Below are positions 53,055 through 61,487 of a stretch of 64,000 nucleotides of DNA, piece by piece; position 1 is the stretch's first letter; every line of letters starts with the position of its first letter. The notes under the pieces were generated by a model. The model was not told the origin of the DNA. It was given only the letters and a program-made list of their open reading frames with translations, and ran no database searches. The stretch covers positions 1-64,000 of the forward strand of contig JACJZB010000008.1 of the NCBI GenBank assembly GCA_020635815.1, read 5' to 3'. Origin of the DNA: Flavobacteriales bacterium. Its GTDB lineage: Bacteria > Bacteroidota > Bacteroidia > Flavobacteriales_E > Vicingaceae. Made by a program: the position numbers and the translations under genes.

Positions 53055-53075
53055 ATATAGAACAAGAATTCTGAT

Positions 53076-54002
53076 TTAACTCTTATTTTTCAAGAAAATT
53101 TCAGCAATCATACAACGAACACCTCCGCCACCAATGGTTTCTATTGTTGGTATAGATAAAGGAAGTAGTTTGGCGTGTGCTGATAAAGTTTCTTTTTGTT
53201 CAGGAGTTAAACAGTTGTATGCACTTTTTGAAAGTGCTATAATTTTGACATCGTTTTCGTCTAACAGTTCTAGCATGTTTCCAGCAAAATGATTAAGCTG
53301 ATTATAACAGATGTCAACAACAGTTAACCCTGCATCATTAAAAGAGTCAATAATAACTTTTTTCTCTTTTTCGTCTTTAATACTTTCTAAACAAATGGTT
53401 GCAAAATTACTTCCTACACAAAGCATTACATTGGTGTGGTAAATTGGTTTTCCATTTTTGTCGGTAGCAGTAAAACTAATTGGTTTATAGGCTAATAGTT
53501 TACAAACCTCTTCAAATAACGATTTGTTGGTACGGTCTGATAAACAAGCGTAAGCCACTTTATTAACGTGGTCAAAAATAATACTGCCCGTACCTTCTAA
53601 AAATATATTTTGTTGTTCGTAATGTCTTAAATCTATTATTTCTTTAATCTCAAATTCAGTAGAAAGTTGCTTAATAAATGTTTCGTTTACCTCTGTTCTT
53701 CTGTTGGGAGCAAACATGGGGTAAATAATCACTTTTCCATTTTCATGCAACGATATCCAATTGTTTGGGAAAATAGCATCAGGTTTAATCGGAGAGGGGC
53801 TGTCTTCAAATATGGTTACATTAACACCATTAGCTGTTAATGTTTTAGCAAACTCATCAAATTCTTTAATGGCGTTTCTTTTTAATTTATCAGTATTCTC
53901 AGTTGACTTATTTTGAAAAGCATTAGAATTTGCGGTGTCTAAATTAAAACCAAAATTAGCTGGTTTTACTAAGAATAGGTTGTTGGTAGATTGTTTATTC
54001 AT
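53076..54002 (-). CDS. ctlX: Citrulline/arginine-type hydrolase (CtlX-like, DDAH fold)
   Basis: The product has 308 residues of the amidinotransferase/DDAH fold. FPNNWISLHENGKVI, FLEGTGSIIFDHVNK, YHTNVMLCVGSNFA with the catalytic His, and the C-terminal GGGGVRCMIAEIF with the catalytic Cys are present. CtlX-type enzymes act on citrulline or N-modified arginines and sit in arginine degradation pathways; no other such gene is in this window, so the substrate is open. Its start is near a promoter-like box that overlaps a 16-bp palindrome. Confidence 0.8.
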   Translation of the reverse strand: MNKQSTNNLFLVKPANFGFNLDTANSNAFQNKSTENTDKLKRNAIKEFDEFAKTLTANGVNVTIFEDSPSPIKPDAIFPNNWISLHENGKVIIYPMFAPNRRTEVNETFIKQLSTEFEIKEIIDLRHYEQQNIFLEGTGSIIFDHVNKVAYACLSDRTNKSLFEEVCKLLAYKPISFTATDKNGKPIYHTNVMLCVGSNFATICLESIKDEKEKKVIIDSFNDAGLTVVDICYNQLNHFAGNMLELLDENDVKIIALSKSAYNCLTPEQKETLSAHAKLLPLSIPTIETIGGGGVRCMIAEIFLKNKS

Positions 54003-54009
54003 AACAGAC

Positions 54010-54088
54010 CAAAATTAGCTAATTTTTTTAGTGTAAAATGGAAGAATAACAATCTACCTTAAATCTAAGCTATTCTACACTTTTACAC
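54010..54088. promoter_or_regulatory. Palindromic promoter/operator region upstream of ctlX-like gene
   Basis: CAAAATTA (54010-54017) is a minus-strand TAATTTTG -7 box just before the ctlX-like ATG. It overlaps the perfect 16-bp palindrome AAAATTAGCTAATTTT (54011-54026). Next come 18-base inverted arms (54031-54048 and 54071-54088; 15 of 18 positions pair). The spacing suggests a regulator-binding region, although no regulator is identified. Confidence 0.5.
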
Positions 54089-54151
54089 TTAAACAATGTT
54101 TTGATTCATGTATCTGCACATGGATATTTAGCTTATTTATTAAGTCTCTGA

Positions 54152-54159
54152 TACATTTG
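54152..54159 (+). promoter_or_regulatory. Putative -7 box for T9SS-like protein gene
   Basis: TACATTTG matches TAnnTTTG and precedes ATG 54187 by 27 bases. It overlaps an in-frame TTG, which supports the ATG start. Confidence 0.45.
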
Positions 54160-54186
54160 ATTTATAATTCTAAAAAAATTAAAATC

Positions 54187-55065
54187 ATGAATACAAAACA
54201 AGCTACTTCTGTATTTCTTCTATTCTGTTTATTAATCATTCCAATGGCTTCAATATTTGGACAAGGCTCTTGTGGTTCACCCGATGCACCCGTGCATGAA
54301 TACGCATCCGCTCCAACCTCTTATTTTTCAATGAATCTTAATGGTGATTGTTATTCTGGTTATTCTGGATCGTCAGTAACTGCTTGTTGGACTTTTACCC
54401 CATCTTCTTCTTCTGTATCATTGTATATTGCTTATAGTTTATCTTTTGGGTGTAGTGTGGCAAGTGCAACTTATGTTTTGTATGATGCTTCTTGTTCACC
54501 TGTAACTTCAGGAAATATAGGGGGAGGAATGATTACAGGTCTCTCGGTTGGACAGCAATATACGTGGTGTACAACCATAACAAGCAATAGCTCAAGTTGT
54601 AATTTTACTAAATTTTGCCCAGCCTATGTTAACGAATCAACCTTACCTGTTAATTTGCTTGCTTTTGGAGGAGATGTTAAAAATAACGTTAATACACTAA
54701 CCTGGGAAACTGCTAATGAAGTAAATAATGACTATTTTGTTCTTGAAAGAAGTAATGATGGAGAATATTGGCAAAAAGTAGCTGTCGTGCAAGGGGGAGG
54801 CTCAACGAACATAACTTCCTTTTATCAGTTTGATGATCAAAATTTTCAAAAAAAAGCGATTAACTATTATCGTTTAACTCAAGTTGATTTTAACGGAATG
54901 CAAAAAATAATAGGACTGATAAATTTAGATAACAGAAAGAACTCGTCAAAAGAGATTATTGAACGCTATAACTTATTTGGGCAAAAAGTTGATGATAAGT
55001 ATGAGGGAATAACCCTTCTCATTTACGATGATGGTAGTAAAGAAAAAATTTATCAGAATAAATAG
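54187..55065 (+). CDS. Secreted protein with T9SS-like linker and unusual short C-terminus
   Basis: The product has 292 residues with a signal peptide (MNTKQATSVFLLFCLLIIPM to FGQ). A Cys-rich N-terminal domain of about 130 residues follows, then the beta-sandwich typical of T9SS cargo (LPVNLLAFGGDVKNNVNTL, FVLERSNDGEYWQKV, NYYRLTQVDFNGMQ). It ends in YNLFGQKVDDKYEGITLLIY and a basic tail, a short end without the YPNP motif of type A domains. It may be exported through T9SS by a variant signal or remain periplasmic. The same linker occurs in the 886-residue cargo protein at 22129-24789. Confidence 0.7.
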   Translation: MNTKQATSVFLLFCLLIIPMASIFGQGSCGSPDAPVHEYASAPTSYFSMNLNGDCYSGYSGSSVTACWTFTPSSSSVSLYIAYSLSFGCSVASATYVLYDASCSPVTSGNIGGGMITGLSVGQQYTWCTTITSNSSSCNFTKFCPAYVNESTLPVNLLAFGGDVKNNVNTLTWETANEVNNDYFVLERSNDGEYWQKVAVVQGGGSTNITSFYQFDDQNFQKKAINYYRLTQVDFNGMQKIIGLINLDNRKNSSKEIIERYNLFGQKVDDKYEGITLLIYDDGSKEKIYQNK

Positions 55066-55074
55066 GAGTAAAAA

Positions 55075-56205
55075 TTATTGATATGTTTCTTTGTAAGAAG
55101 AAGGTGTCATACCTGTTTCTTTTTTAAATGCAGCGTTAAAAGCTGATTTAGATTTAAAACCGGCATTCTGAGCCAAACCTTCTATGGTTAAATGATTGTT
55201 TTCTAGAAGGTTTTTCTTTACATCTTCTATACGATATTGATTAATAAAACTAATAAAGCTTTTATTGAAATCGTTATTAATAATGTGAGATAGGTATTTT
55301 GTATTTGTGTTAAGCATCTTTGCCAACTTAGCTGAAGTAAGGTCATTTTGTAAATATGGTTTTTCTTCATTCATTAGATGAAGGAGTTTTTCTTTAAGAT
55401 TTTCAAATAGTTCTTTTTGACTTTCTGAAAATTGGTTAACAGCATTAACTTCTTTAGTTATTTCTGGAGTAGTATTTTCATCTATTTCAATATCTTGTTG
55501 TTTTAAGGCATGTTGTCCAATAAACACAAAATAGACAATAAGTACACTATAAAATAAAATAAGGGAAACAGTATTTTCAAAAAATTGAGTAACAACTAAT
55601 CCTCCTAATAAAAGCAAATATCCCCACAACATTACTTTTACCCATTTTAAATCTACATCTTGGGTGTAAGAAAAATTATTCTCCACATAAAACTTATGTT
55701 TTTTAAGGAGTTTAAACGATAAAAACACATAAAACACATTTAACAAGGGAAAAACAAGGCACATTAAGCCAATAATAATTCCTGTTATTATGCTAATAAA
55801 AAACTGTTTCAACTCATTATCTTCGATAAGGTTACCTATAATCATTAGTATAAAGATAATTGCTCCAGAAACTATGGAAGGGATATAGTGTCTTAATCGC
55901 TTTTTCTTCCCTTTATTTCCAACCAAATCATTTAAATATACCCATAGATTTACGGGCATAGCCATAACTCCAGCTATAAGCATAGGAGCAGCACCAAACA
56001 CAAAGTAGCCAAACTGTTTTGTTTGATTATAATAATAGATGATAAATAGATAGCTAATTAAAAAAGTTATGTTTAGAAGGTAAACTATAAAAGCATTTTT
56101 AGATGTTGTTCGGTTTTTAAGCGTTAAAATTTGAAAGCTATATAGGAGCCCAATAAAAAAAGCTATTATGTTTAGAACATCTGATATTTTAAAATTCATT
56201 TCCAT
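55075..56205 (-). CDS. Membrane-anchored AraC-family transcription regulator
   Basis: The product has 376 residues with about seven hydrophobic segments in the first 230 residues (VLNIIAFFIGLLYSFQIL and others) and a cytoplasmic AraC-type helix-turn-helix domain at the end (TSAKLAKMLNTNTKYLSHII, GLAQNAGFKSKSAFNAAFKK). This architecture, with a membrane sensor fused to AraC, is frequent in Bacteroidota and binds unknown ligands. ATG 56205 is used; ATG 56199 is an alternative. It is convergent with the T9SS-like gene. Confidence 0.85.
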   Translation of the reverse strand: MEMNFKISDVLNIIAFFIGLLYSFQILTLKNRTTSKNAFIVYLLNITFLISYLFIIYYYNQTKQFGYFVFGAAPMLIAGVMAMPVNLWVYLNDLVGNKGKKKRLRHYIPSIVSGAIIFILMIIGNLIEDNELKQFFISIITGIIIGLMCLVFPLLNVFYVFLSFKLLKKHKFYVENNFSYTQDVDLKWVKVMLWGYLLLLGGLVVTQFFENTVSLILFYSVLIVYFVFIGQHALKQQDIEIDENTTPEITKEVNAVNQFSESQKELFENLKEKLLHLMNEEKPYLQNDLTSAKLAKMLNTNTKYLSHIINNDFNKSFISFINQYRIEDVKKNLLENNHLTIEGLAQNAGFKSKSAFNAAFKKETGMTPSSYKETYQ

Positions 56206-56503
56206 AAATGAACTCAATACAATTATGAGTTAGATAGTTTTTATGTTATTTTCAGTGAAGAATAATCGCTTGCTAACTTACCATTTTTAAAGCAAACAAT
56301 AGATTCTTTTGTAAAAGTTCACCTATAATTTTTTTTATGAAACACATCAAACTGTTTATTTTTATTCAAAATTACAAGAATGTTACTAATATTAATAACA
56401 AATTATAAAATCAAAAAATGTAATCTCCCTTTTTTTAGAATAATTAACTTTTCATTTCACATCAAATCTTGTATTTTTAAGCTCAATTATAAAATTAAAA
56501 CTG
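56206..56503. other. AT-rich intergenic gap without recognisable gene
   Basis: This 298-base divergent gap separates the AraC regulator from the AIM24-family gene. It is AT-rich with poly-A and poly-T tracts. I see no convincing open frame, RNA gene or strong hairpin. A TATTTTTA stretch at about 56475 is a weak -7 candidate for the AIM24-type gene. Confidence 0.5.
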
Positions 56504-57304
56504 ATGAGTGCACATGATATAGATTATAGAATTTTAGGCGATGACATGCAATGTGTAGAAATTGAGCTTGATCCTCAAGAATCTGTTATTGCTGAGGCAG
56601 GGAGTTTAATGATGAAAGACACCGATATAAAAATGCAAACCATTTTTGGCGATGGTTCAGGGCAAGATACTGGTGTTTTTGGTAAACTATTTTCAGCAGG
56701 AAAAAGATTGTTAACGGGTGAAAGTTTGTTTTTGACAGCATACACTCATGAAGGTCAAGGTAAAAAACATGCAACGTTTGCAGCACCTTACCCAGGTAAA
56801 ATTGTTCCTTTTGATTTAACAGAATATCAAGGAAAAATAGTTTGTCAGAAAGATGCCTTTTTATGTGCAGCAAAAGGAGTAGCTGTAGGAATTGAATTTC
56901 AAAAAAAGTTGGGTGCTGGATTTTTTGGTGGAGAAGGATTTATTATGCAAAAGCTAGAAGGTGATGGATTTGCCTTTATACATGCTGGAGGAACTATAGT
57001 GGAAAGAACTTTGCAGACTGGAGAAAAATTACAAGTAGATACCGGTTGTTTGGTTGCTTTAACTAAAGATGTGGATTATGATATTGAATTTGTGGGTGGA
57101 ATCAAGAATACCTTTTTTGGTGGTGAGGGTGTTTTCTTTGCATCACTACAAGGGCCAGGGAAAGTTTGGATACAATCGTTACCATTTAGTAGGTTAGCTG
57201 ATAGGATTATTGCATCAACACCACGAATGGGCGGAAGCAGAAAAGGTGAAGGAAGTATTTTAGGTGGGCTAGGCGATTTGTTGGATGGTGATAATCGATT
57301 TTAA
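56504..57304 (+). CDS. AIM24/TIGR00266-family protein
   Basis: The product has 266 residues, is soluble, beta-rich and glycine-rich, and begins MSAHDIDYRILGDDMQCVEI. GGEGFIMQKLEGDGFAFIHA and GGEGVFFASLQGPGKVWIQS repeat the family pattern, and the C-terminal LGGLGDLLDGD is Gly-rich. The family (AIM24 in yeast mitochondria, TIGR00266 in bacteria) has no firmly established biochemical function. It is followed after 67 bases by a repeat protein in the same direction. Confidence 0.75.
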   Translation: MSAHDIDYRILGDDMQCVEIELDPQESVIAEAGSLMMKDTDIKMQTIFGDGSGQDTGVFGKLFSAGKRLLTGESLFLTAYTHEGQGKKHATFAAPYPGKIVPFDLTEYQGKIVCQKDAFLCAAKGVAVGIEFQKKLGAGFFGGEGFIMQKLEGDGFAFIHAGGTIVERTLQTGEKLQVDTGCLVALTKDVDYDIEFVGGIKNTFFGGEGVFFASLQGPGKVWIQSLPFSRLADRIIASTPRMGGSRKGEGSILGGLGDLLDGDNRF

Positions 57305-57371
57305 TTTGTCAACTCATTATTTTTTTATAGCTTAGAAAAACTTTAAAAATTATTAATTTAAATTTATAAAT

Positions 57372-57968
57372 ATGGCAACAGGAATAGTAAGTAAATACGA
57401 TGGAGTTCGTGGTGGAAACATCACTCAAGATCTTGATGGAAGTATAATTGAGTTTATTGGTTTGTTGCCTTCTGGTGTGAAGGTTGGAGATCCAGTTTCT
57501 TATGATATTGAAAATAATTTTGCAATAAATATTAATGCTGAAAATGGAGAGCCTGCTGATGAAGGCACAGTAGAAACAGGAACTATCAATGGAGATTTAA
57601 ATGTTGGTAATGGAACCTATACTTTAAAAGGAGCGACAGTAACGGGTAATGTAGAGGTAAAAGGAGGGCGACTTTTATTAAAATCTGGTGCTATTGTTAA
57701 AGGTAATATAGATTTCAAGGGTGGAACTACACTTGAAATTTATAATTCAACAGTTAAAGGTAATATAGATTATAAAAACAGCACAAACCTCGTTATACAA
57801 CATGGGGATGTTGAAGGTGATATGGATATTAAGAATTCAAACTCTATTGATATTCAACATGGAGACGTTGAAGGTGATATGGACATAAAAGGAATGCAAT
57901 CTTCACGCATACAACATGGAGATCAATCGGGAAATATAGTAGGAGGCAGTAATTCTGGATGCAATTAA
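57372..57968 (+). CDS. Cold-shock-like N-terminus fused to 19-residue beta-solenoid repeats
   Basis: The 198-residue protein starts MATGIVSKYDGVRGGNIT, with a later KVGDPVSYDIE, similar in outline to an OB-fold cold-shock domain (GIVK...KGFGFI; GDKVSFDVE), but the RNA-binding aromatic motif is replaced by RGGNIT. From about residue 72 come tandem 19-residue repeats of the type V-x-G-x-[IMV]-[DE]-[FIVY]-K, reading GNVEVKGG, GNIDFKGG, GNIDYKNS, GDMDIKNS and GDMDIKGM, characteristic of bactofilin-like beta-solenoids. The end is GGSNSGCN. There is no signal peptide. Function is unknown; a scaffold or filament role is a guess from the fold. Confidence 0.6.
   Translation: MATGIVSKYDGVRGGNITQDLDGSIIEFIGLLPSGVKVGDPVSYDIENNFAININAENGEPADEGTVETGTINGDLNVGNGTYTLKGATVTGNVEVKGGRLLLKSGAIVKGNIDFKGGTTLEIYNSTVKGNIDYKNSTNLVIQHGDVEGDMDIKNSNSIDIQHGDVEGDMDIKGMQSSRIQHGDQSGNIVGGSNSGCN
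57585..57923 (+). repeat. Tandem 57-base (19-codon) repeats in coding sequence
   Basis: Six consecutive units (residues 72-89, 90-108, 109-127, 128-146, 147-165 and 166-184) share a V-x-G-[DN]-x-[DE]-x-K pattern. The last two are nearly identical in protein and DNA (AAGGTGATATGGA appears in both), suggesting recent duplication. Confidence 0.7.
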
Positions 57969-57984
57969 ATAGTTTAATTTTACA

Positions 57985-58031
57985 GGAATAAATAAAGACC
58001 CAATTTTAATTGTTAGGTCTTTATTTATTCC
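57985..58031. terminator. Bidirectional 16-bp perfect hairpin
   Basis: 57985-58000 pairs perfectly with 58016-58031 around a 15-base loop that can itself fold. The stem is AT-rich apart from its GACC/GGTC and GG/CC ends. It lies between the converging repeat-protein and SpoIIE genes and is most simply read as a shared terminator. Confidence 0.75.
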
Positions 58032-59948
58032 TTATGTAATTTTAATTCCCATAACACATACATCGTCAACTTGGTCCATATTACCTTTCCATTCGTTAAA
58101 AAAGTTACTTAATGCTACTTGTTGATTATCCATATTAATTTTACTGTTAAGCATTAATAATTTCTTAAAAGGGCCATATTTTAACTTCTTATTTTTATCG
58201 CCTCCAAATTGATCTGCATAACCATCTGTAAATAAATAGATAATATCCCCATTGTTTAATTCAAAATTATGGGTAACAAAAGGTTTTAATTCAGTATTAT
58301 AACTTCCTATAGGTTGTTTTGTTCCTTTTATTTCGTGTAATAAAATGCCATATTCACATTCAACTCGATGTTTTTTAGGTAAACTTTTTATAGTTTGTTC
58401 ATTGTTGCTTAAAATGTATAATGGATTGTTTGCACCTGAAAATTGGAGTGTTTTCTTTTTATAGTTAATAGCACACAATGCGATATCCATTCCATCTCTT
58501 ACATTAAATTCATTGTTTTGAGCAAAAGTATCAATTACAAATTCACGAGTTTTATCTAAAATTAAACCGGGATCTGTCAAACTATATTCTCTAACTGCAC
58601 GATTTAGTGAATGATGACAAATAACACTTACCATTGCTCCGGGCACACCATGCCCAGTACAATCTGCAACAGCAAATAAAATAGTATCATTCTTTAACAC
58701 ATGCATCCAATAAAAATCACCAGCAACAATATCTTTAGGTTTATAAAAAACAAAACCATCTTTTAAATATTTATTTAATAATGAAGATGGAGGTAGAATA
58801 GCTTCTTGTATTCGCTTAGCGTAGGTAATAGAATCCGTTATTTCTTTATTTTTTTCTTCAATTAAATTATTCTTTATTTCTAAAAGTTGATTTGTTTTTT
58901 GTTTTTGTTTAATCCCTCTAATAGCTACAAATAATAAAACTAAAGCAAGAAATAATCCTATAGCAAACCATATTTTTTGTGTAGATTGTAATTGTACTTC
59001 GGTGTTCTTTTTTTCAATTTCTAATTGCTGTAAAGCAATTTCATTATCCTTTTTTTCTGCTTCAAATTTAGCATCCATTTCAGCAATGAGTTTAGCATTA
59101 TTAATTTTATCTAAACTATCTTTTAAATTATTATGAAGAGATAGGTAATGATGGGCTTCTTTATAATTTTTTATTTCATAATAAATATCACTTAACTTAG
59201 AATATGCCGACAACTGATAGTATGAGATTTTTTCTTTATTAGCAATATTTAAACCTTCTTTAACAAAGCTTAAAGCATTTGAATAATCTTTTAATTTAAG
59301 ATAAGTAAATCCAATGTTTTGAAGAACGTTGGATAAGCCAATATTATCTTTTGTTTTAAGTTTTATATTCATGCTTTTTTTATAATAACTAATTGCTTTA
59401 GCATATTCTTGTTTATGGTAATACATATTACCAATATTTGACAAGCTTTTAGAGATGGATAGGCTATCTCCAAATTCTTGTTTAATAATTAGTGATTTTT
59501 GATGGTAGGCTAATGCCTCAGAGTAATTACCTTGCTTCTCATAAACATTACCCAAGTTATTTAAAAATCGTCCTTGATCTTCAAAGTTTTTTGCTTTTAT
59601 AGCTATTTCAAGAGCTTTCTTAAAATATTCAACAGATTTCTCCCAGTTCTCCATTCTATAATAAACGACACCTATTTGACTGTAAGAGTTTCCCTTTCCG
59701 CTGTTGTTATTAAGGGTTTCAAATAAACTAAAAGCTTTTAAATTATATTCTATACTTTTTTGATAATTAGAATTATAATAATAGCGATTGGCAATATCAT
59801 TTGCACATTCAGCCTTTAAAGTGTCGTTTAGAGTGTTAGAAAATGAAGATATTAAGGAGTCTAGTTTAACATCTTTTTGCCCGTACATTATTGAAAATGT
59901 GGATAGAAGAAAAAGAATAAATATTAATTTGATAAAAAGCTTATGCAT
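58032..59948 (-). CDS. TPR-SpoIIE (PP2C-type) phosphatase, second copy
   Basis: The 638-residue protein has a signal/anchor (MHKLFIKLIFILFLLSTFS), TPRs (about 40-290, for example GNYSEALAYHQKSLIIKQEF), a membrane helix (about 325-345) and a coiled-coil linker ending in ITDSITYAKRIQEAILPP. The SpoIIE phosphatase domain carries DIVAGDFYWM, ADCTGHGVPGAM, DGMDIALC, TDGYADQFGG and QVDDVCVMG, so the metal site looks intact. It is a paralog of the protein at 45304-47601 but has no repeat insertion: only seven residues separate GDFYWM from ILFA, against 27 there. It follows the aminotransferase gene after 43 bases. Confidence 0.9.
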   Translation of the reverse strand: MHKLFIKLIFILFLLSTFSIMYGQKDVKLDSLISSFSNTLNDTLKAECANDIANRYYYNSNYQKSIEYNLKAFSLFETLNNNSGKGNSYSQIGVVYYRMENWEKSVEYFKKALEIAIKAKNFEDQGRFLNNLGNVYEKQGNYSEALAYHQKSLIIKQEFGDSLSISKSLSNIGNMYYHKQEYAKAISYYKKSMNIKLKTKDNIGLSNVLQNIGFTYLKLKDYSNALSFVKEGLNIANKEKISYYQLSAYSKLSDIYYEIKNYKEAHHYLSLHNNLKDSLDKINNAKLIAEMDAKFEAEKKDNEIALQQLEIEKKNTEVQLQSTQKIWFAIGLFLALVLLFVAIRGIKQKQKTNQLLEIKNNLIEEKNKEITDSITYAKRIQEAILPPSSLLNKYLKDGFVFYKPKDIVAGDFYWMHVLKNDTILFAVADCTGHGVPGAMVSVICHHSLNRAVREYSLTDPGLILDKTREFVIDTFAQNNEFNVRDGMDIALCAINYKKKTLQFSGANNPLYILSNNEQTIKSLPKKHRVECEYGILLHEIKGTKQPIGSYNTELKPFVTHNFELNNGDIIYLFTDGYADQFGGDKNKKLKYGPFKKLLMLNSKINMDNQQVALSNFFNEWKGNMDQVDDVCVMGIKIT

Positions 59949-59991
59949 ACTCTAAAAATATGTAATTCTTAGGATAGATTCTAATAAAAAT

Positions 59992-61188
59992 TTAATCTTT
60001 TATTAGATTAATTGATTCAATAATTATATCAGCAGCATCTTTCAGATCTTCTTTTGTAATAGATAGAGGTGGAGATAAACGGAAAGCAGTTGGGGTTGAT
60101 AAAAACCAAAACCCTATTAATCCTTGTTCTAAACAATTATCAACCACTTTTTTTACCGTTTCAAAAGAACCCATCTCAATGGCAAAAAATAAACCAGCAC
60201 GTCTTATTTCTTTTATTTTCGGAGATTTAATTAATAAGTTTTCTAAATAAAGACCTTTACTCTCAACTTCATTAATCCAATTTTCTTCCTTTAATACATT
60301 TATACAAGCATTTGCCGCAGCACAAATAACAGGATGACCACCAAAAGTTGTAATGTGTCCAAGCATTGGGTTATGTGTTAAACAATGCATTATTTCTGTT
60401 GAGGAAATAAAAGCACCAACAGGCATTCCCCCGCCTAAAGCTTTTCCTAAGGTTAATATATCAGGAATTACATTATAATGTTCAAAAGCAAAAAACTTTC
60501 CTGTTCGACCCATACCAACTTGTACTTCATCAAAAATCAATAAAGCACCAGTTTCATTACATTTTTCTCTCAATGCAACAATAAATTCTTGTGTTGGTTT
60601 GATTAATCCAGCATCTCCTTGTATGGTTTCAATTAAAACACCAGCCGTTTTATTGGTAATTATTTCTAATGAGGCAACATTATTAAATTCAATGTATTTA
60701 ATTTGAGGTAATAAAGGATGGTAATTTGATTGTTTGATTTCGTTACCGGTTACACTTAAACTGCCATGCGTACTTCCATGGTAAGAGTTTTTGCAAGAAA
60801 CTAATTCTTGCCTCCCTGTGTAACGCTTAGCTAGTTTTAGTGCAGCTTCATTGGCTTCAGTACCTGAATTTACAATGTACGAGCAATTAAGGTTTAAAGG
60901 TAATACGGACGCTAAGTTTTTAGCTAAATCAAGTTGAGCATCTTGTAAATACTCACCATAAACCATTACATGCAAGTGCTTATCGATTTGTTTTTTTAGT
61001 GCTTCTACTACTTTAGGATGATTGTGTCCGATGTTATTTACAGCAACACCAGCAATCATATCCATATAACGTTTGCCACTTTTATCCCAAATGTAAATGC
61101 CTTCGGATTTATCAATATCAATTAAGTAGGGGGATGGACTGGTTTGTCCTTGAAGGTTTAAAAATGTGTTTAATCTGTTAGATTGCAT
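59992..61188 (-). CDS. Class III aminotransferase
   Basis: This 398-residue PLP enzyme of the acetylornithine/GABA/ornithine aminotransferase family has the PLP-Lys segment LTLGKALGGGMPVGAF, SGTEANEAALKLAKRYTG and LLIFDEVQVGMGRTGKF. It resembles what is often labelled an aspartate aminotransferase family protein in Bacteroidota; the real amino donor cannot be told. It follows the ABM-fold gene after five bases, with SAM hydrolase ahead, in one transcription unit. Confidence 0.88.
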   Translation of the reverse strand: MQSNRLNTFLNLQGQTSPSPYLIDIDKSEGIYIWDKSGKRYMDMIAGVAVNNIGHNHPKVVEALKKQIDKHLHVMVYGEYLQDAQLDLAKNLASVLPLNLNCSYIVNSGTEANEAALKLAKRYTGRQELVSCKNSYHGSTHGSLSVTGNEIKQSNYHPLLPQIKYIEFNNVASLEIITNKTAGVLIETIQGDAGLIKPTQEFIVALREKCNETGALLIFDEVQVGMGRTGKFFAFEHYNVIPDILTLGKALGGGMPVGAFISSTEIMHCLTHNPMLGHITTFGGHPVICAAANACINVLKEENWINEVESKGLYLENLLIKSPKIKEIRRAGLFFAIEMGSFETVKKVVDNCLEQGLIGFWFLSTPTAFRLSPPLSITKEDLKDAADIIIESINLIKD

Positions 61189-61193
61189 TATGG

Positions 61194-61487
61194 TTATAAT
61201 AATTTTTCAATTGAATCAACACTCCAAGCTTGAGCTTTTTCAGCAAACATAGGTTTTGTTACACTCCAAATACCTTTAAACAAATCTGAATTCCTATAAT
61301 TTTCTAGATGATCTGGTGATTTCCATTTACTGTATGTGAAATAACAGTTTTTATTCACTTTGTCTTGTAATAACTCTAAATGCTCAACTCCTTCAAAATT
61401 TCTAATCTTTTGCTTGTCGTTTTGAAAGTTAGTTAGAAACTTTTCAATCATTTCAGGTTTAAAAACCATTTTCACTATTCTAATCAT
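61194..61487 (-). CDS. Antibiotic biosynthesis monooxygenase (ABM) fold protein
   Basis: The product has 97 residues of ferredoxin-like ABM fold: MIRIVKMVFKPEMIEKFL, NFEGVEHLELLQDKVNKNCY, FTYSKWKSPDHLENYRNSD and a final AQAWSVDSIEKLL. Members are small oxygenases, heme-degrading enzymes or structural proteins. The short gene overlaps the end of the SAM hydrolase gene by eight bases. Its real activity is not determinable here. Confidence 0.8.
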   Translation of the reverse strand: MIRIVKMVFKPEMIEKFLTNFQNDKQKIRNFEGVEHLELLQDKVNKNCYFTYSKWKSPDHLENYRNSDLFKGIWSVTKPMFAEKAQAWSVDSIEKLL

